A stretch of 64,000 nucleotides of DNA from Frigidibacter sp. ROC022 (GTDB lineage Bacteria > Pseudomonadota > Alphaproteobacteria > Rhodobacterales > Rhodobacteraceae): the NCBI RefSeq assembly GCF_024723735.1, contig NZ_JANQDU010000002.1, positions 62,001-126,000 on the forward strand, given 5' to 3'. This document shows, in pieces, positions 29,304 to 38,687 of this stretch (the stretch's first letter is position 1; each line of letters opens with the position of its first letter). The notes beneath the pieces are model-generated. The model was not told the DNA's origin. It searched no databases and was given only the letters and a program-made list of their open reading frames with translations. The position numbers and the translations under genes are program-made.

Positions 29304-30782
29304 CTAGACCGCCATTGTCGCCGCCACGGCCCGCTTCCAGCGGTCATATCTGGCATCGCGCAGGGCCGGGTCCATCCCCGGCTCGAAGCGCCGTTCCAGG
29401 GCCCAGCTCTCGGCGAAGGCATCCTGGTCCGGATAGACTCCGGCCTGCATCCCGGCCAGCCAGGCCGCCCCCAGTGCCGTGGTCTCCAGCACCTGCGGCC
29501 GGTCCACCGGCGCGTCGAGGATGTCGGCCAGGAACTGCATCGTCCAGTCGCTGGCGCACATCCCGCCATCGACCCGCAGCACCGCCGCGCCCTCGGTCTG
29601 CCAGTCGGCCCGCATCGCCTCCATCAGGTCGCGGGTCTGGAAGCCGACGCTTTCCAGCGCCGCGCGCGCCAGTTCGGCGGCGCCCGAGTTGCGGGTCAGC
29701 CCGAACACCGCGCCGCGGCAATCGGCATTCCAGTAGGGCGCGCCAAGCCCGGTGAAGGCCGGCACCAGCACCAGGTCCTGCGCCGGATCGGCATTGCGCG
29801 CCAGCGGTCCGGCCTCGGCGGCCTTGCCGATCAGCTTCACCCCGTCGCGCAGCCATTGCACCACCGCCCCCGCCACGAAGATCGACCCTTCCAGCGCATA
29901 GCTGCGCTTGCCGTTCAGTTGATAGGCCACGGTGCTGAGCAGCCGGTTCGAGGAGATCACCGGCGCATCGCCGGTGTTCAGCAGCGCAAAGCATCCGGTG
30001 CCATAGGTCGATTTCATCATCCCCGGCCGGAAACATGCCTGCCCCACGGTCGCCGCCTGCTGGTCGCCGGCAACGCCGAGGATCGGCAGCGCACGGCCGA
30101 ACAGCTCGGGCTCGGTCGTCCCGAAGTCGGCGGCGCAATCGCGGATTTCCGGCAGCATCGCCATCGGGATGTCGAGCAGGCGGCACATCTCTTCCGACCA
30201 TTGCCCCGTGCGCAGGTCGCACAGCAGCGTCCGCGCCGCGTTGGTCGCATCCGTGGCATGCACCCTGCCGCCGGTCAGCTTCCAGATCAGCCAGCTGTCG
30301 ACGGTGCCGAACAGCAGTTCCCCCGCCGCCGCCCGCGCCCGCGCACCTTCGGTCTGGTCCAGCACCCAGGCCAGCTTGGTGCCCGAGAAATACGGGTCGA
30401 GCAACAACCCCGTGGCTTGCGTCACCGCCGCTTCATGGCCTTCCGCACGAAGCCGCTCGCAGGTGGAAGCGGTGCGCCGGTCCTGCCAGACGATGGCATT
30501 GTGCAGGGGCTTGCCGCTGGCCTTCTCCCAGACCAGCGTGGTCTCGCGCTGATTGGTGATGCCGATCCCGGCGATGGTGGCATCACCCGCCTTGGCGAGC
30601 GCCGCCCGCGACACCCGCAGCACGGTCTGCCAGAGGTCTTCCGGCGCATGTTCGACCCAGCCGGAGTCCGGGTAGTGCTGCTCGAATTCCTCCTGCGCAC
30701 TGGCGACGGGACGCAGTTCCCCGTCAAAGACAATCGCCCTGCTCGATGTGGTGCCCTGATCGATCGCCAGAATATGCGCCAT
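29304..30782 (-). CDS. glpK: Glycerol kinase
   Basis: 492 residues, typical FGGY-family length. It phosphorylates glycerol to glycerol 3-phosphate. Motifs: [14 protein letters not shown] (ATP), [12 protein letters not shown] and [13 protein letters not shown] (glycerol site), [51 protein letters not shown], and [20 protein letters not shown]. No glpD, glpF or glp regulator is adjacent, so it stands alone. It ends at a palindromic hairpin. Confidence 0.97.
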   Translation of the reverse strand: MAHILAIDQGTTSSRAIVFDGELRPVASAQEEFEQHYPDSGWVEHAPEDLWQTVLRVSRAALAKAGDATIAGIGITNQRETTLVWEKASGKPLHNAIVWQDRRTASTCERLRAEGHEAAVTQATGLLLDPYFSGTKLAWVLDQTEGARARAAAGELLFGTVDSWLIWKLTGGRVHATDATNAARTLLCDLRTGQWSEEMCRLLDIPMAMLPEIRDCAADFGTTEPELFGRALPILGVAGDQQAATVGQACFRPGMMKSTYGTGCFALLNTGDAPVISSNRLLSTVAYQLNGKRSYALEGSIFVAGAVVQWLRDGVKLIGKAAEAGPLARNADPAQDLVLVPAFTGLGAPYWNADCRGAVFGLTRNSGAAELARAALESVGFQTRDLMEAMRADWQTEGAAVLRVDGGMCASDWTMQFLADILDAPVDRPQVLETTALGAAWLAGMQAGVYPDQDAFAESWALERRFEPGMDPALRDARYDRWKRAVAATMAV

Positions 30783-30889
30783 TCACCCCTCCCCGGTTGC
30801 TGCTGTGCCAGATTTCGCGGCGGAGAGTGGCGAGCCGTCAGGGCCATGTCAACGTGCCGGGCCGGGCGGCGCCACCGGGCGCGGCGGCC

Positions 30890-31450
30890 CTATCCCGGCA
30901 GCCCGGTCAACCGGGCGATCAGCTCGCTGCTGTTGCGAACCTCCAGTTTCGCGAGCAGGCGCGAGCGATGCGCCTCGACGGTTCGCGGCGAGATGTTGAG
31001 CAAGCCGCCGATCTCGCGGCTGGTATGGCCATGGGTCAGCAACATGGCGACCTCTCTCTCGCGCCGGGTCAGACGGGTCATCGGCCGGACCGCAGAGATG
31101 TCGGCAAAGGCCCAGACCGCATGCGCAAAGGGATCTTCCGGCGTCAGCGACTGGCCCCGCACCCGGCACCAGAAATGCTCGCCGTTGCGGCGTTTCATGA
31201 TGCGCTCGTCATGGTAGCGCCCGGTGCCGCGCATGCGCTCCAGGCCGATCGCTCCGATGCGCCGGAATTCCTCGGAGGATGGATAGAGCTTTGCCAGCGA
31301 CTGGTTTTCAAGCTCGTGGCGCGCATAGCCGAAGGTTTCGCAGAACCGGGCATTGCAGGATTCGATCGTCCGGTGCCGGGTCACGGCCAGCCCGGTGGGC
31401 GCGAATTCGAACCCTATATCGGCGCTTGCTGCCAAACTGTCCCTCTCCAT
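30890..31450 (-). CDS. PAS domain LuxR-type transcriptional regulator
   Basis: 186 residues. The N-terminal half is a PAS fold (FCETFGYARHELENQSLAKL, then RRNGEHFWCRVRGQSLTPED) that could sense a small molecule or redox state. The C-terminal half is a LuxR/GerE helix-turn-helix: LTRREREVAMLLTHGHTSRE followed by IGGLLNISPRTVEAHRSRLL. There is no receiver domain. It is divergent from the first acyl-CoA synthetase gene across a 157-bp gap, making it the likely local regulator of that operon. Confidence 0.92.
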   Translation of the reverse strand: MERDSLAASADIGFEFAPTGLAVTRHRTIESCNARFCETFGYARHELENQSLAKLYPSSEEFRRIGAIGLERMRGTGRYHDERIMKRRNGEHFWCRVRGQSLTPEDPFAHAVWAFADISAVRPMTRLTRREREVAMLLTHGHTSREIGGLLNISPRTVEAHRSRLLAKLEVRNSSELIARLTGLPG

Positions 31451-31527
31451 GCCGAAAATCGCGGGACTCTACGGATTGATGTGGTCCGGCCCGGGCGCAT
31501 TATTAGGGCCGACAGAGGGAGGAGACA

Positions 31528-31611
31528 ATGAACGCCCGTATCCCGAACCGGGGCCGCAACCATGGCGGCCGGACCGAAGCGCCCGCGCCCTGCCGCCGGG
31601 GCCGGCCATGA
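31528..31611 (+). CDS. Possible 27-codon leader ORF of the acyl-CoA synthetase operon
   Basis: The ATG at 31528 has the strongest ribosome binding site of the operon (GAGGGAGGAGACA). It opens a 27-codon frame (MNARIPNRGRNHGGRT and on) whose TGA overlaps the synthetase ATG as ATGA. The synthetase ATG has only a weak site of its own. The leader could couple and control synthetase translation. Alternatively a frameshift error hides an N-terminal extension, but homologous enzymes usually begin near MNPAEWL. Confidence 0.5.
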   Translation: MNARIPNRGRNHGGRTEAPAPCRRGRP

Positions 31612-33134
31612 ACCCGGCGGAATGGCTGCGCCGGACCAGCCGGCGGCATCCGCAACGCCCGGCGCTGCTGGAAGGCGAAACGGTGGTCGCCGACTACGCG
31701 GGGTTCGACCACGCCGCATCGGCGATCGCGGCCGGGCTGGCCAGATTCCACGGCATCGCGCCGGGCGACCGGGTGGCGATCTTCGCCGCCAATTGCACCG
31801 ATTACCTGCCGGTGCTCTATGGCGCCTGGTCCGCCGGGGCGGCGGTGGTGCCGATCAATGCCAAGCTGCACCCGAAGGAGGTGGCCTGGATGCTCGACCA
31901 CTCGGGCGCCAGGCTCTGCTTCACCAGCCCGGATCACGTCGATGACCTGGCCGGGCGGGTCGGCGGCGATGTTGCCGTGCTCGGGCTTGGCGGAGAGGCG
32001 CACCGAAAGCTTCTGGCCGCCACGCCGCGCCCCGAACCGGCGCCTCTGGCGGCCGATGACCTGCTGTGGCTCTTCTATACATCGGGCACCACCGGCAAGC
32101 CCAAGGGGGTGATGCTGACCGCCGCCAATCTGATGGCGATGACCCTGTCCTATTTCGTCGATGTGGACGACGTCGGGGCCGGGGACGCGGCGCTTTACGC
32201 GGCGCCGATGTCGCATGGGGCGGGGCTCTACAACTTCATGCACGTGATCCGCGGCGCCCGGCATGTGGTGCCACGCTCGGGCGGCTTCGATCCGGACGAG
32301 ATACTCGACCTTTCGGCAAGGCTGCGGAATGTGTCGATGTTCGCGGCCCCGACCATGGTCGGGCGGCTGATCGACACATGCAGGGCGCGGGGATCGGGGG
32401 CGGAAGGTATCCGCACCATCGTCTATGGTGGCGGGCCGATGTATCTGGCCGACATCATCGCGGCCGTCGAGACGATCGGGCCGCGCTTCGTGCAGATCTA
32501 CGGCCAGGGGGAATGCCCGATGGCGATCACCGCGCTCTCCCGCGAGGACATCGCCGACCGCACCTCGCCGCGCTGGCGCGAGCGGCTGGCCTCGGTCGGC
32601 CGGGCCCAGTCGGCGGCGCGGGTCAGGATCGCCGACAGCGAGGGCAATGCCCTGCCGCCGGGCGAGATCGGAGAGATCCTGGTGCAGGGGGTCGGCGTCA
32701 TGGCCGGCTATTGGCGCAACGAACAGGCCACCGCGGCGACGCTGCGCGACGGCTGGCTCTGGACCGGCGATGTCGGCGCCATGGACGAAGACGGATACGT
32801 GACCCTGCACGACCGGTCCAAGGACATGATCATCTCGGGCGGCAGCAACATCTACCCGCGCGAGGTGGAAGAGGTGCTGCTGACCCATCCGGAGCTGCGC
32901 GAGGTCGCCGTGGTCGGCCGCAGGCACGCGGATTGGGGAGAAGAGGTGGTGGCCTTCGTGGTCCGGGTGCCGGGCGGAACGGTCGGCGAGGCGGAACTCG
33001 ACGCCCTCTGCCTGGACCAGATCGCCCGGTTCAAGCGGCCCAAGGCCTATGTGTTCTGCGACGAACTGCCGAAGAACAACTACGGCAAGGTGCTCAAGAC
33101 CGAATTGCGCAACAGACTGGAGGAAGTTGGATGA
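31608..33134 (+). CDS. Class I acyl-CoA synthetase (AMP-forming)
   Basis: 508 residues from the ATG at 31608 (MNPAEWLRRTSRRHPQRPAL). ANL-superfamily motifs: P-loop YTSGTTGKPKGVML, YGQGECPMAITAL, the hinge WTGDVGAMDEDGYVTLHDRS, KDMIISGGSNIYPREVEEVL, and the catalytic lysine in NNYGKVLKTEL. The acyl substrate is unknown. It overlaps the next SDR gene by ATGA and opens the 31.6-33.9 kb pair. Confidence 0.92.
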   Translation: MNPAEWLRRTSRRHPQRPALLEGETVVADYAGFDHAASAIAAGLARFHGIAPGDRVAIFAANCTDYLPVLYGAWSAGAAVVPINAKLHPKEVAWMLDHSGARLCFTSPDHVDDLAGRVGGDVAVLGLGGEAHRKLLAATPRPEPAPLAADDLLWLFYTSGTTGKPKGVMLTAANLMAMTLSYFVDVDDVGAGDAALYAAPMSHGAGLYNFMHVIRGARHVVPRSGGFDPDEILDLSARLRNVSMFAAPTMVGRLIDTCRARGSGAEGIRTIVYGGGPMYLADIIAAVETIGPRFVQIYGQGECPMAITALSREDIADRTSPRWRERLASVGRAQSAARVRIADSEGNALPPGEIGEILVQGVGVMAGYWRNEQATAATLRDGWLWTGDVGAMDEDGYVTLHDRSKDMIISGGSNIYPREVEEVLLTHPELREVAVVGRRHADWGEEVVAFVVRVPGGTVGEAELDALCLDQIARFKRPKAYVFCDELPKNNYGKVLKTELRNRLEEVG

Positions 33135-33940
33135 GCGAAGGATATCTCAGCGGGCGCACGGCGCTGGTGACCGGCTCGACGCAGGGCATCGGGCTGGCCA
33201 TCGCCCGCGCCCTGGCCGGCGAAGGCGCCCGGATCGCCCTGCACGGGCTGATCGACGCCGACGACAGCACCGCGATCGAGGCCGAGATCCGCGAGGCGGG
33301 CGCCCCCGAGACCCGGTTCCTCAACTCCGATCTGAGGGACCCGGCCGCCATCGACGCGATGATGGACGCGCTTGCCGACTGGGGCGGTCTCGACATCCTG
33401 GTCAACAATGCGGGGATTCAGACCACCGTCTCGCTGAAGGACGCGACGCCGGCGATCTGGGACGCGATCATCGCCGTCAACCTTTCCGCCGCCTTCCACA
33501 CCATGCGCCGGGCGCTGCCCGACATGGCCGGGCGCGGCTTTGGCCGGGTGGCCAATATCGCCTCGGTGCACGGGCTGGTCGGCTCGGTTCACAAGGCGCC
33601 CTATGTCGCGGCCAAGCACGGCCTGGTCGGGATGAGCAAGGTCGCGGCGCTGGAATATGCAACGGCCGGCAGCAAGACCTCGGGCGGGGTCACGATCAAC
33701 TGCATCTGCCCGGGCTGGACCGAGACCACGCTGATCGAGCCGCAGGTCGAGGCGCGGGCGGCCGAATTCGGCGGCGACCGCGACAAGGGCATCGCCAGCC
33801 TGCTGGCCGAGAAGCAGCCCAGTCAGCGCACCTCTGACCCGTCCGAGATCGGACGGCTGGCTGCCTGGCTGTGCCACCCGGCATCGCACAATGTCACCGG
33901 CACCGCGATCCCGGTCGATGGCGGCTGGACCGCGCAATAG
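33131..33940 (+). CDS. SDR oxidoreductase, 3-hydroxybutyrate dehydrogenase-like
   Basis: 269 residues. Classical short-chain dehydrogenase: TGSTQGIGLAIARAL (NAD(P) site), NNAGIQTTVSLKDATP, catalytic Ser in ANIASVHGLVGS, and YVAAKHGLVGMSK (Tyr/Lys). The VHGLVGSVHKAPYVAAKHGL stretch and the C-terminal HNVTGTAIPVDGGWTAQ closely match D-3-hydroxybutyrate dehydrogenases. The ATG (site AGGAAG) overlaps the synthetase stop, so the pair activates an acid and oxidises a hydroxy-acid or hydroxyacyl intermediate. Confidence 0.88.
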   Translation: MSEGYLSGRTALVTGSTQGIGLAIARALAGEGARIALHGLIDADDSTAIEAEIREAGAPETRFLNSDLRDPAAIDAMMDALADWGGLDILVNNAGIQTTVSLKDATPAIWDAIIAVNLSAAFHTMRRALPDMAGRGFGRVANIASVHGLVGSVHKAPYVAAKHGLVGMSKVAALEYATAGSKTSGGVTINCICPGWTETTLIEPQVEARAAEFGGDRDKGIASLLAEKQPSQRTSDPSEIGRLAAWLCHPASHNVTGTAIPVDGGWTAQ

Positions 33941-33982
33941 TAGGATGGCCGGGGGCGGGTCGGGCCCGCCCCTGCGCCGCGG

Positions 33983-35218
33983 CTAGCGCGACGGCGAATC
34001 GCGATACTGCCGCAGCTCCAGCTTGGCGATGGTCTCGCGGTGCACCTCGTCCGGTCCGTCGGCCAGCCGCAGGGTGCGCTGATTGGCATAGGCCGCAGCC
34101 AGGAAGCTGTCCTGACAGACCCCCATCCCGCCATGCACCTGGATGGCGCGGTCCACCACCCGGCAGGCCATGTTCGGCGCCACGACCTTGATCATGGCGA
34201 TCTCCTTGCGGGCCGCCTTGTTGCCGACCGTGTCCATCATATGCGCCGCCCGCATGGTCAGCAGCCGTGCCTGATCGATCTCGATCCGGCTTTCGGCGAT
34301 CCAGTGCCGGGTGACGCCGTGGTCGGAGATCGGCCGGCCGAAGGCTTCGCGCTGCCGGGCGCGCCGGCACATCGCCTCCAGCGCCCGTTCCGCCATCCCG
34401 ATCGACCGCATGCAATGGTGAATCCGCCCCGGCCCCAGCCGGCCCTGCGCGATCTCGAAGCCCCGACCCTCGCCCAGCAGGATGTTCGACACCGGGACCC
34501 GCACATCGGTATAGCTGACCTCGGCATGGCCATGCGGCGCGTCGTCGTAGCCGAAGACCGTGAGCGGACGCTCGACCTTCACGCCCGGCGTGTCGAAGGG
34601 CACCAGCACCATGGATTGCTGCTTGTGGCTTTCCGCCGTCGGGTCGGTCTTGCCCATCACGATGGCGATCTTGCAGCGCGGGTCCATGGCGCCGGAAGAC
34701 CACCATTTCCGGCCGTTGATGACATAGTGGTCGCCGTCCCGCTCGATCCGGGTCTGGATGTTGGTGGCGTCGGACGAGGCGACATCCGGTTCGGTCATCG
34801 CGAAACAGGACCGGATCTCGCCGTCCAGCAGCGGCTTCAGCCAGCGCTCCTTCTGCTCCTCGCTGCCATAGAGCCAGATCGTCTCCATGTTGCCGGTATC
34901 GGGCGGCGAGCAGTTGAAGCATTCCGGCCCGATCGGCGAGCGCCCCATGATCTCGCACAGCGCGGCGTAATCGAGGTTCGACAGCGCGGCGCCGCCGTAT
35001 TTTCGGGCGTCCTCATAGGGCAGGAAGAGGTTCCACAGCCCCGCCGCGCGGGCCTTGGCCTTCAGCTCCTCGACGATCGGCGGAACTTCCCAGCGTCCGC
35101 CCTCGGCATGCTGGCGGGCGTGGACTTCTTCCGCCGGATAGACATGATCCTCCATGAACCGCAGCAGGGCGGCCCGCAGTTCCCTGGCCCGGTCCGTCAG
35201 GGCAAACATGTCGTCCAT
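33983..35218 (-). CDS. Acyl-CoA dehydrogenase, ACAD10/11 type
   Basis: 411 residues. FAD-dependent acyl-CoA dehydrogenase with the N-terminal helical domain, the FAD/substrate region [20 protein letters not shown] and [11 protein letters not shown], and the C-terminal [20 protein letters not shown]. The ending [20 protein letters not shown], then [19 protein letters not shown] is characteristic of the ACAD11 group, which acts on longer or 4-hydroxylated acyl-CoAs. That fits the ACAD11-type phosphotransferase encoded at 40.9 kb. It is encoded opposite to its neighbours. Confidence 0.92.
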   Translation of the reverse strand: MDDMFALTDRARELRAALLRFMEDHVYPAEEVHARQHAEGGRWEVPPIVEELKAKARAAGLWNLFLPYEDARKYGGAALSNLDYAALCEIMGRSPIGPECFNCSPPDTGNMETIWLYGSEEQKERWLKPLLDGEIRSCFAMTEPDVASSDATNIQTRIERDGDHYVINGRKWWSSGAMDPRCKIAIVMGKTDPTAESHKQQSMVLVPFDTPGVKVERPLTVFGYDDAPHGHAEVSYTDVRVPVSNILLGEGRGFEIAQGRLGPGRIHHCMRSIGMAERALEAMCRRARQREAFGRPISDHGVTRHWIAESRIEIDQARLLTMRAAHMMDTVGNKAARKEIAMIKVVAPNMACRVVDRAIQVHGGMGVCQDSFLAAAYANQRTLRLADGPDEVHRETIAKLELRQYRDSPSR

Positions 35219-35381
35219 TGCTGATCCTCCTGAACCGACGGGGCCGGATGGTCCGTCTCGGGATTTTCACCCGGCCCGTGCGCCCTGTCAACGCGCGGAA
35301 GGGATTTTCGCTTTACGGAATTTGACCGGTCTCCTAGGATTCGGCGCGATGGAAATCCTGCGCCGGGGAGAGCAAGGTTCG

Positions 35382-36956
35382 ATGCACCGCGCAAGACAGA
35401 TCACGCCGCCGCCCGCCGCACCCGGCACGGTGCGATCCTTCGCGGACGAGTTTCTGGCCGCGGCGGCGCGGCATCCCGACAAGATCGCGGTGACGGACGA
35501 AAGCGGCAGCCTGACCTGGGCCGAATTTGCCGGGCTGGCGGCGCGGGTGGCGCGACGGCTGGCCGAACAGGGCATCGGGCCGGGCGGTTTCGTCGGCACC
35601 CTGGCCGAGAACTCGGCCCGGCACCTGGCGGTCTATTGCGGAACGCTCATCGCCGGCGCCTGCATCGCGCCGCTGCCAACCAGCGCCAATCCCGCGACCC
35701 TGCGGCAGATGCGCGACAACTGCGGTGCCCGGCTGCTGTTCGCCTCGCCCGCATTTGCCGAGACCGCCGCGGGCCTGGGGGCGCAGGTCGTGCCGCTGGC
35801 CGAGCTTGACGGCTGGACCGCGGGGGCCGAGCCGCTGGACCCGGTGCCGGTCGGGGGCGAAGACCTCTTCGACCTGATCTATTCCTCCGGCACCACAGGG
35901 GCGCCGAAGGGGATCGAGCATGACCACCTGTTCCGCTCCCGCCAGTTCGACCGGCTGCTTCGCTGGGACATGGGGCCCGAGGCGGTCACGCTGGTCTCGA
36001 CCCCGCTCTATTCCAACACCACGCTTGTCGCGGTACTGCCAACTCTGGTCTCGGGCGGCTCGATCGTGACCATGGCCCGCTTCGACTGCGCCCGGTTCCT
36101 GGAACTGTCGCAACAGCACCGGGTCAGCCATGCGATGCTGGTCCCGGTGCAGTATCGGCGCCTGATGGAGCATCCCGGGTTCGATAGCTACGATCTCACC
36201 TCCTACCGGGCGAAACTGTCCACCTCGGCGCCCCTCTCGGCCGATCTGATCGCCCGGGTGCAGGCGCGCTGGCCGGGCAATCTGGTCGCCTTCTACGGCA
36301 TGACCGAAGGTGGCGTTTCCTGCGTGCTCGACTGCGATGCGGACCCCGGGAAGTGGGACACCGCCGGCCGCCCGGCCCCGGGTTGCGACGTCCGGGTGAT
36401 CGACGATTCGGGCGCCGAACTGCCGCCCGGCGTGCCGGGCGAGGTGGTGGCGCGGAACGGCTCGATGATGGCGGGCTATCATCTGGCGCCCGAGAAGACC
36501 GCCGAGGTGGTCTGGCGCAGCCCCGAGGGGCTGGACTTCATCCGCACCGGCGATATCGGCCGGATCGATCCCGATGGCTATGTGCGGCTGTCGGACCGCA
36601 AGAAGGACATGATCCTGACCGGCGGGTTCAACGTCTATGCCTCGGACCTGGAGGCGGTGCTGATGCAGCATCCCGAGGTTTCCGATGCGGCGGTGATCGC
36701 GGTGCCCTCGGCGGATTGGGGCGAAACCCCGCTGGCCCTGGTGGTCCCGCGGGGCGGGGCACGGGCGAGCGCCGAGGCGTTGCGGGACTGGGCCAACGCG
36801 CGACTTGGCAAGGTGCAGCGGATTTCGGCCGTCGAGTTCCGCGACTCCCTGCCGCGCAGCGACATCGGCAAGGTCCTGAAACGCGAGCTGCGGGCGCCCT
36901 ATTGGCCAGCGGCCGGGGAAGCAGACCGGGCGCAACCGGAAAGGACGGGCGGGTGA
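35382..36956 (+). CDS. Class I acyl-CoA synthetase (AMP-forming)
   Basis: 524 residues from the ATG at 35382 (MHRARQITPPPAAPGTVRSF), which has an AAGG site; an ATG at 35349 is an alternative. Motifs: IYSSGTTGAPKGIEHDHL, FYGMTEGGVSCVL, RTGDIGRIDPDGYVRLSDRK, KDMILTGGFNVYASDLEAVL, and SDIGKVLKREL. The GFNVYASDLEAVL variant and unusual PLYSNTTLVAVL segment suggest a substrate other than plain fatty acids. GTGA overlap with the next SDR gene. Confidence 0.9.
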   Translation: MHRARQITPPPAAPGTVRSFADEFLAAAARHPDKIAVTDESGSLTWAEFAGLAARVARRLAEQGIGPGGFVGTLAENSARHLAVYCGTLIAGACIAPLPTSANPATLRQMRDNCGARLLFASPAFAETAAGLGAQVVPLAELDGWTAGAEPLDPVPVGGEDLFDLIYSSGTTGAPKGIEHDHLFRSRQFDRLLRWDMGPEAVTLVSTPLYSNTTLVAVLPTLVSGGSIVTMARFDCARFLELSQQHRVSHAMLVPVQYRRLMEHPGFDSYDLTSYRAKLSTSAPLSADLIARVQARWPGNLVAFYGMTEGGVSCVLDCDADPGKWDTAGRPAPGCDVRVIDDSGAELPPGVPGEVVARNGSMMAGYHLAPEKTAEVVWRSPEGLDFIRTGDIGRIDPDGYVRLSDRKKDMILTGGFNVYASDLEAVLMQHPEVSDAAVIAVPSADWGETPLALVVPRGGARASAEALRDWANARLGKVQRISAVEFRDSLPRSDIGKVLKRELRAPYWPAAGEADRAQPERTGG

Positions 36957-37726
36957 GGTTCGACGGCAGGATTGCCCTGGTCACCGGGGCTTCGGGCGGC
37001 ATCGGACGGGCCACCATGGCGCGGCTGGCCCGCGAGGGGGCCCGCGTCATCGGAGTCGATCTGGATGCCCAGGCGCTGGCCGCCGCGATGCCCGAGGGCG
37101 CCCGGCATATGGCGCAGGTCTGCGATGTCGCGGACGAGGCGCAGGTGCAGGACTGCCTCGCCGCCGTGATCGAGCGATACGGGCGACTCGACGCGCTCTC
37201 GAACAATGCCGGGGTGCTCTGCCACACCGCCCCGATCACCGAGATCGACAGCGACGACTGGGCCCGCGTGCTGGGGGTCAACCTGATCGGAATAGGGCAT
37301 TTCCTGAAACATGCGGGCAGGATCATGGCCGAACAGCGCGCCGGCGCGATCGTCAACACCGCCTCGGTCGCCGGGATCCGCTCGGGGGCCGGGGGGAACA
37401 TCTATTCCGCGTCCAAGGCCGGGGTGATTTCGCTGACCCAGACCGCCGCCTGCGATCTGGGCGGCTACGGCGTGCGGGTCAACGCCGTCTGTCCCGGGCT
37501 GGTCGAGACCGGGATGACCCAGGAGGTCTTCGACCATGCCCGCGCCATCGGCAAGGAGGACCGGCTGGGCTATCGCTGCGAGTTGCGCCGCTATGGCCGC
37601 CCCGAGGAGATCGCCGCCGCAATCGCCTTTCTGGCATCGGACGACGCCAGCTACATCACCGGGCAGGCGTTGCCGGTCGATGGCGGCAATACCGCCTCGC
37701 TCAACCTGCCGGGGATGAAGATCTAG
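36953..37726 (+). CDS. SDR family oxidoreductase
   Basis: 257 residues with a GTG start at 36953 that overlaps the synthetase stop (GTGA) and follows GGAAAGGACGGGCGG. Motifs: VTGASGGIGRATMARLAREG, NNAGVLCHTAPITEID, SVAGIRSGAGGNIYSASKAG (Tyr/Lys), VNAVCPGLVETGMT, and YITGQALPVDGGNTAS. Substrate unknown; probably a hydroxyacyl-CoA or alcohol step in the same pathway. Confidence 0.9.
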   Translation: MRFDGRIALVTGASGGIGRATMARLAREGARVIGVDLDAQALAAAMPEGARHMAQVCDVADEAQVQDCLAAVIERYGRLDALSNNAGVLCHTAPITEIDSDDWARVLGVNLIGIGHFLKHAGRIMAEQRAGAIVNTASVAGIRSGAGGNIYSASKAGVISLTQTAACDLGGYGVRVNAVCPGLVETGMTQEVFDHARAIGKEDRLGYRCELRRYGRPEEIAAAIAFLASDDASYITGQALPVDGGNTASLNLPGMKI

Positions 37727-37746
37727 GCCACCATCGAGGAGCCGAC

Positions 37747-38565
37747 ATGCGCAAGAGATCCCCTGCCGCCCCTCTCGCCGACGACGAGGACGACGCCGGC
37801 GGCGACCGCCAGTTCGTCACCGCCCTGCACCGCGGACTGGAAGTCCTGCGCGCCTTCCGGCCCGACGACAACCAGGGCCTGGGCAACCGCGAGATCGCAG
37901 AGCGCACCGGGCTCCCGAACTCGACCATCTCGCGGCTGACCTACACGCTGCTGAAGCTGGGCTACCTGGTCTACGACGACACCACCGGGCGCTATCGGGT
38001 CGGCGTGCCGGTGCTGTCGCTGGGCCTGGCCAGCCTGGGCGGTTCCTGGCTGCGCGACATCGCCCTGCCGCGGATGCAGCAGCTGGCGGATGCCTGCGGC
38101 GATGGCATCATGGTCGCGCTTGGCGGGCGTGACGGCATGTCGATGACCTATGTCGCCTGCGCCCGGGCGGCCGGGGTGATCTCCTTGCAGCTCAACGTCG
38201 GGTCGCGGATTTCGCTGACCCGCTCGGCCATGGGCCGCGCCTATATCGCCGCCGCCGCGCCGGGGGAGCGGGAACAGATCCTGGCGCAGCTGCGCGAGCG
38301 GACCCCGCCCGAGGACCTGCCGCGAATTCTGGACGGGATCGAGGACGCCCGGCAACAGATCGCAAGCCGCGGTTTCTATGCCAACATCGGCCAGTGGAAG
38401 CCCGACGTGAATGCGGTCTCGGTGCCCTATCTCTCGCCGCAGGTCGGCAATCCGCCGATGGCCTTCAACCTCGGCGGCCCGGCCTATCTTCTGCCCCCCG
38501 AACGGCTGCAGGACGAATTCGGCCCGCGCCTACTGGAACTGGTCCGCGCCGTCAGCCGCCTCTGA
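37747..38565 (+). CDS. IclR family transcriptional regulator
   Basis: 272 residues. The N-terminal winged helix (LGNREIAERTGLPNSTISRL) is followed by the IclR effector domain (LSLGLASLGGSWLRDIALPR, SLQLNVGSRISLTRSAMGRA, ASRGFYANIGQWKPDVNAV, and PMAFNLGGPAYLLPPERL). IclR proteins usually sense an aromatic or acyl metabolite and control catabolic genes nearby. It lies 20 bp after the SDR gene with a GAGGAG site, so it is probably part of that operon. Palindromes at 38577 and 47943 are candidate sites for local regulators. Confidence 0.93.
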   Translation: MRKRSPAAPLADDEDDAGGDRQFVTALHRGLEVLRAFRPDDNQGLGNREIAERTGLPNSTISRLTYTLLKLGYLVYDDTTGRYRVGVPVLSLGLASLGGSWLRDIALPRMQQLADACGDGIMVALGGRDGMSMTYVACARAAGVISLQLNVGSRISLTRSAMGRAYIAAAAPGEREQILAQLRERTPPEDLPRILDGIEDARQQIASRGFYANIGQWKPDVNAVSVPYLSPQVGNPPMAFNLGGPAYLLPPERLQDEFGPRLLELVRAVSRL

Positions 38566-38576
38566 CCTCACGGGGC

Positions 38577-38592
38577 TGGACCGATCGGTCCA
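38577..38592. promoter_or_regulatory. 16-bp perfect palindrome upstream of acyl-CoA synthetase
   Basis: TGGACCGATCGGTCCA is an uninterrupted perfect palindrome, 11 bp past the iclR stop and 95 bp before the synthetase GTG. The GACCG/CGGTC core resembles operators bound by TetR-family repressors of acyl-CoA metabolism (inference). Confidence 0.5.
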
Positions 38593-38687
38593 ACGTCTTG
38601 GTCTTCACGGAATCGCGCAGCTTTCCCGTTTGCCTTCACCGGGCGATGCCGTCAGAGTTTCCTCAACAAGATGACTGGGAGGAAACC

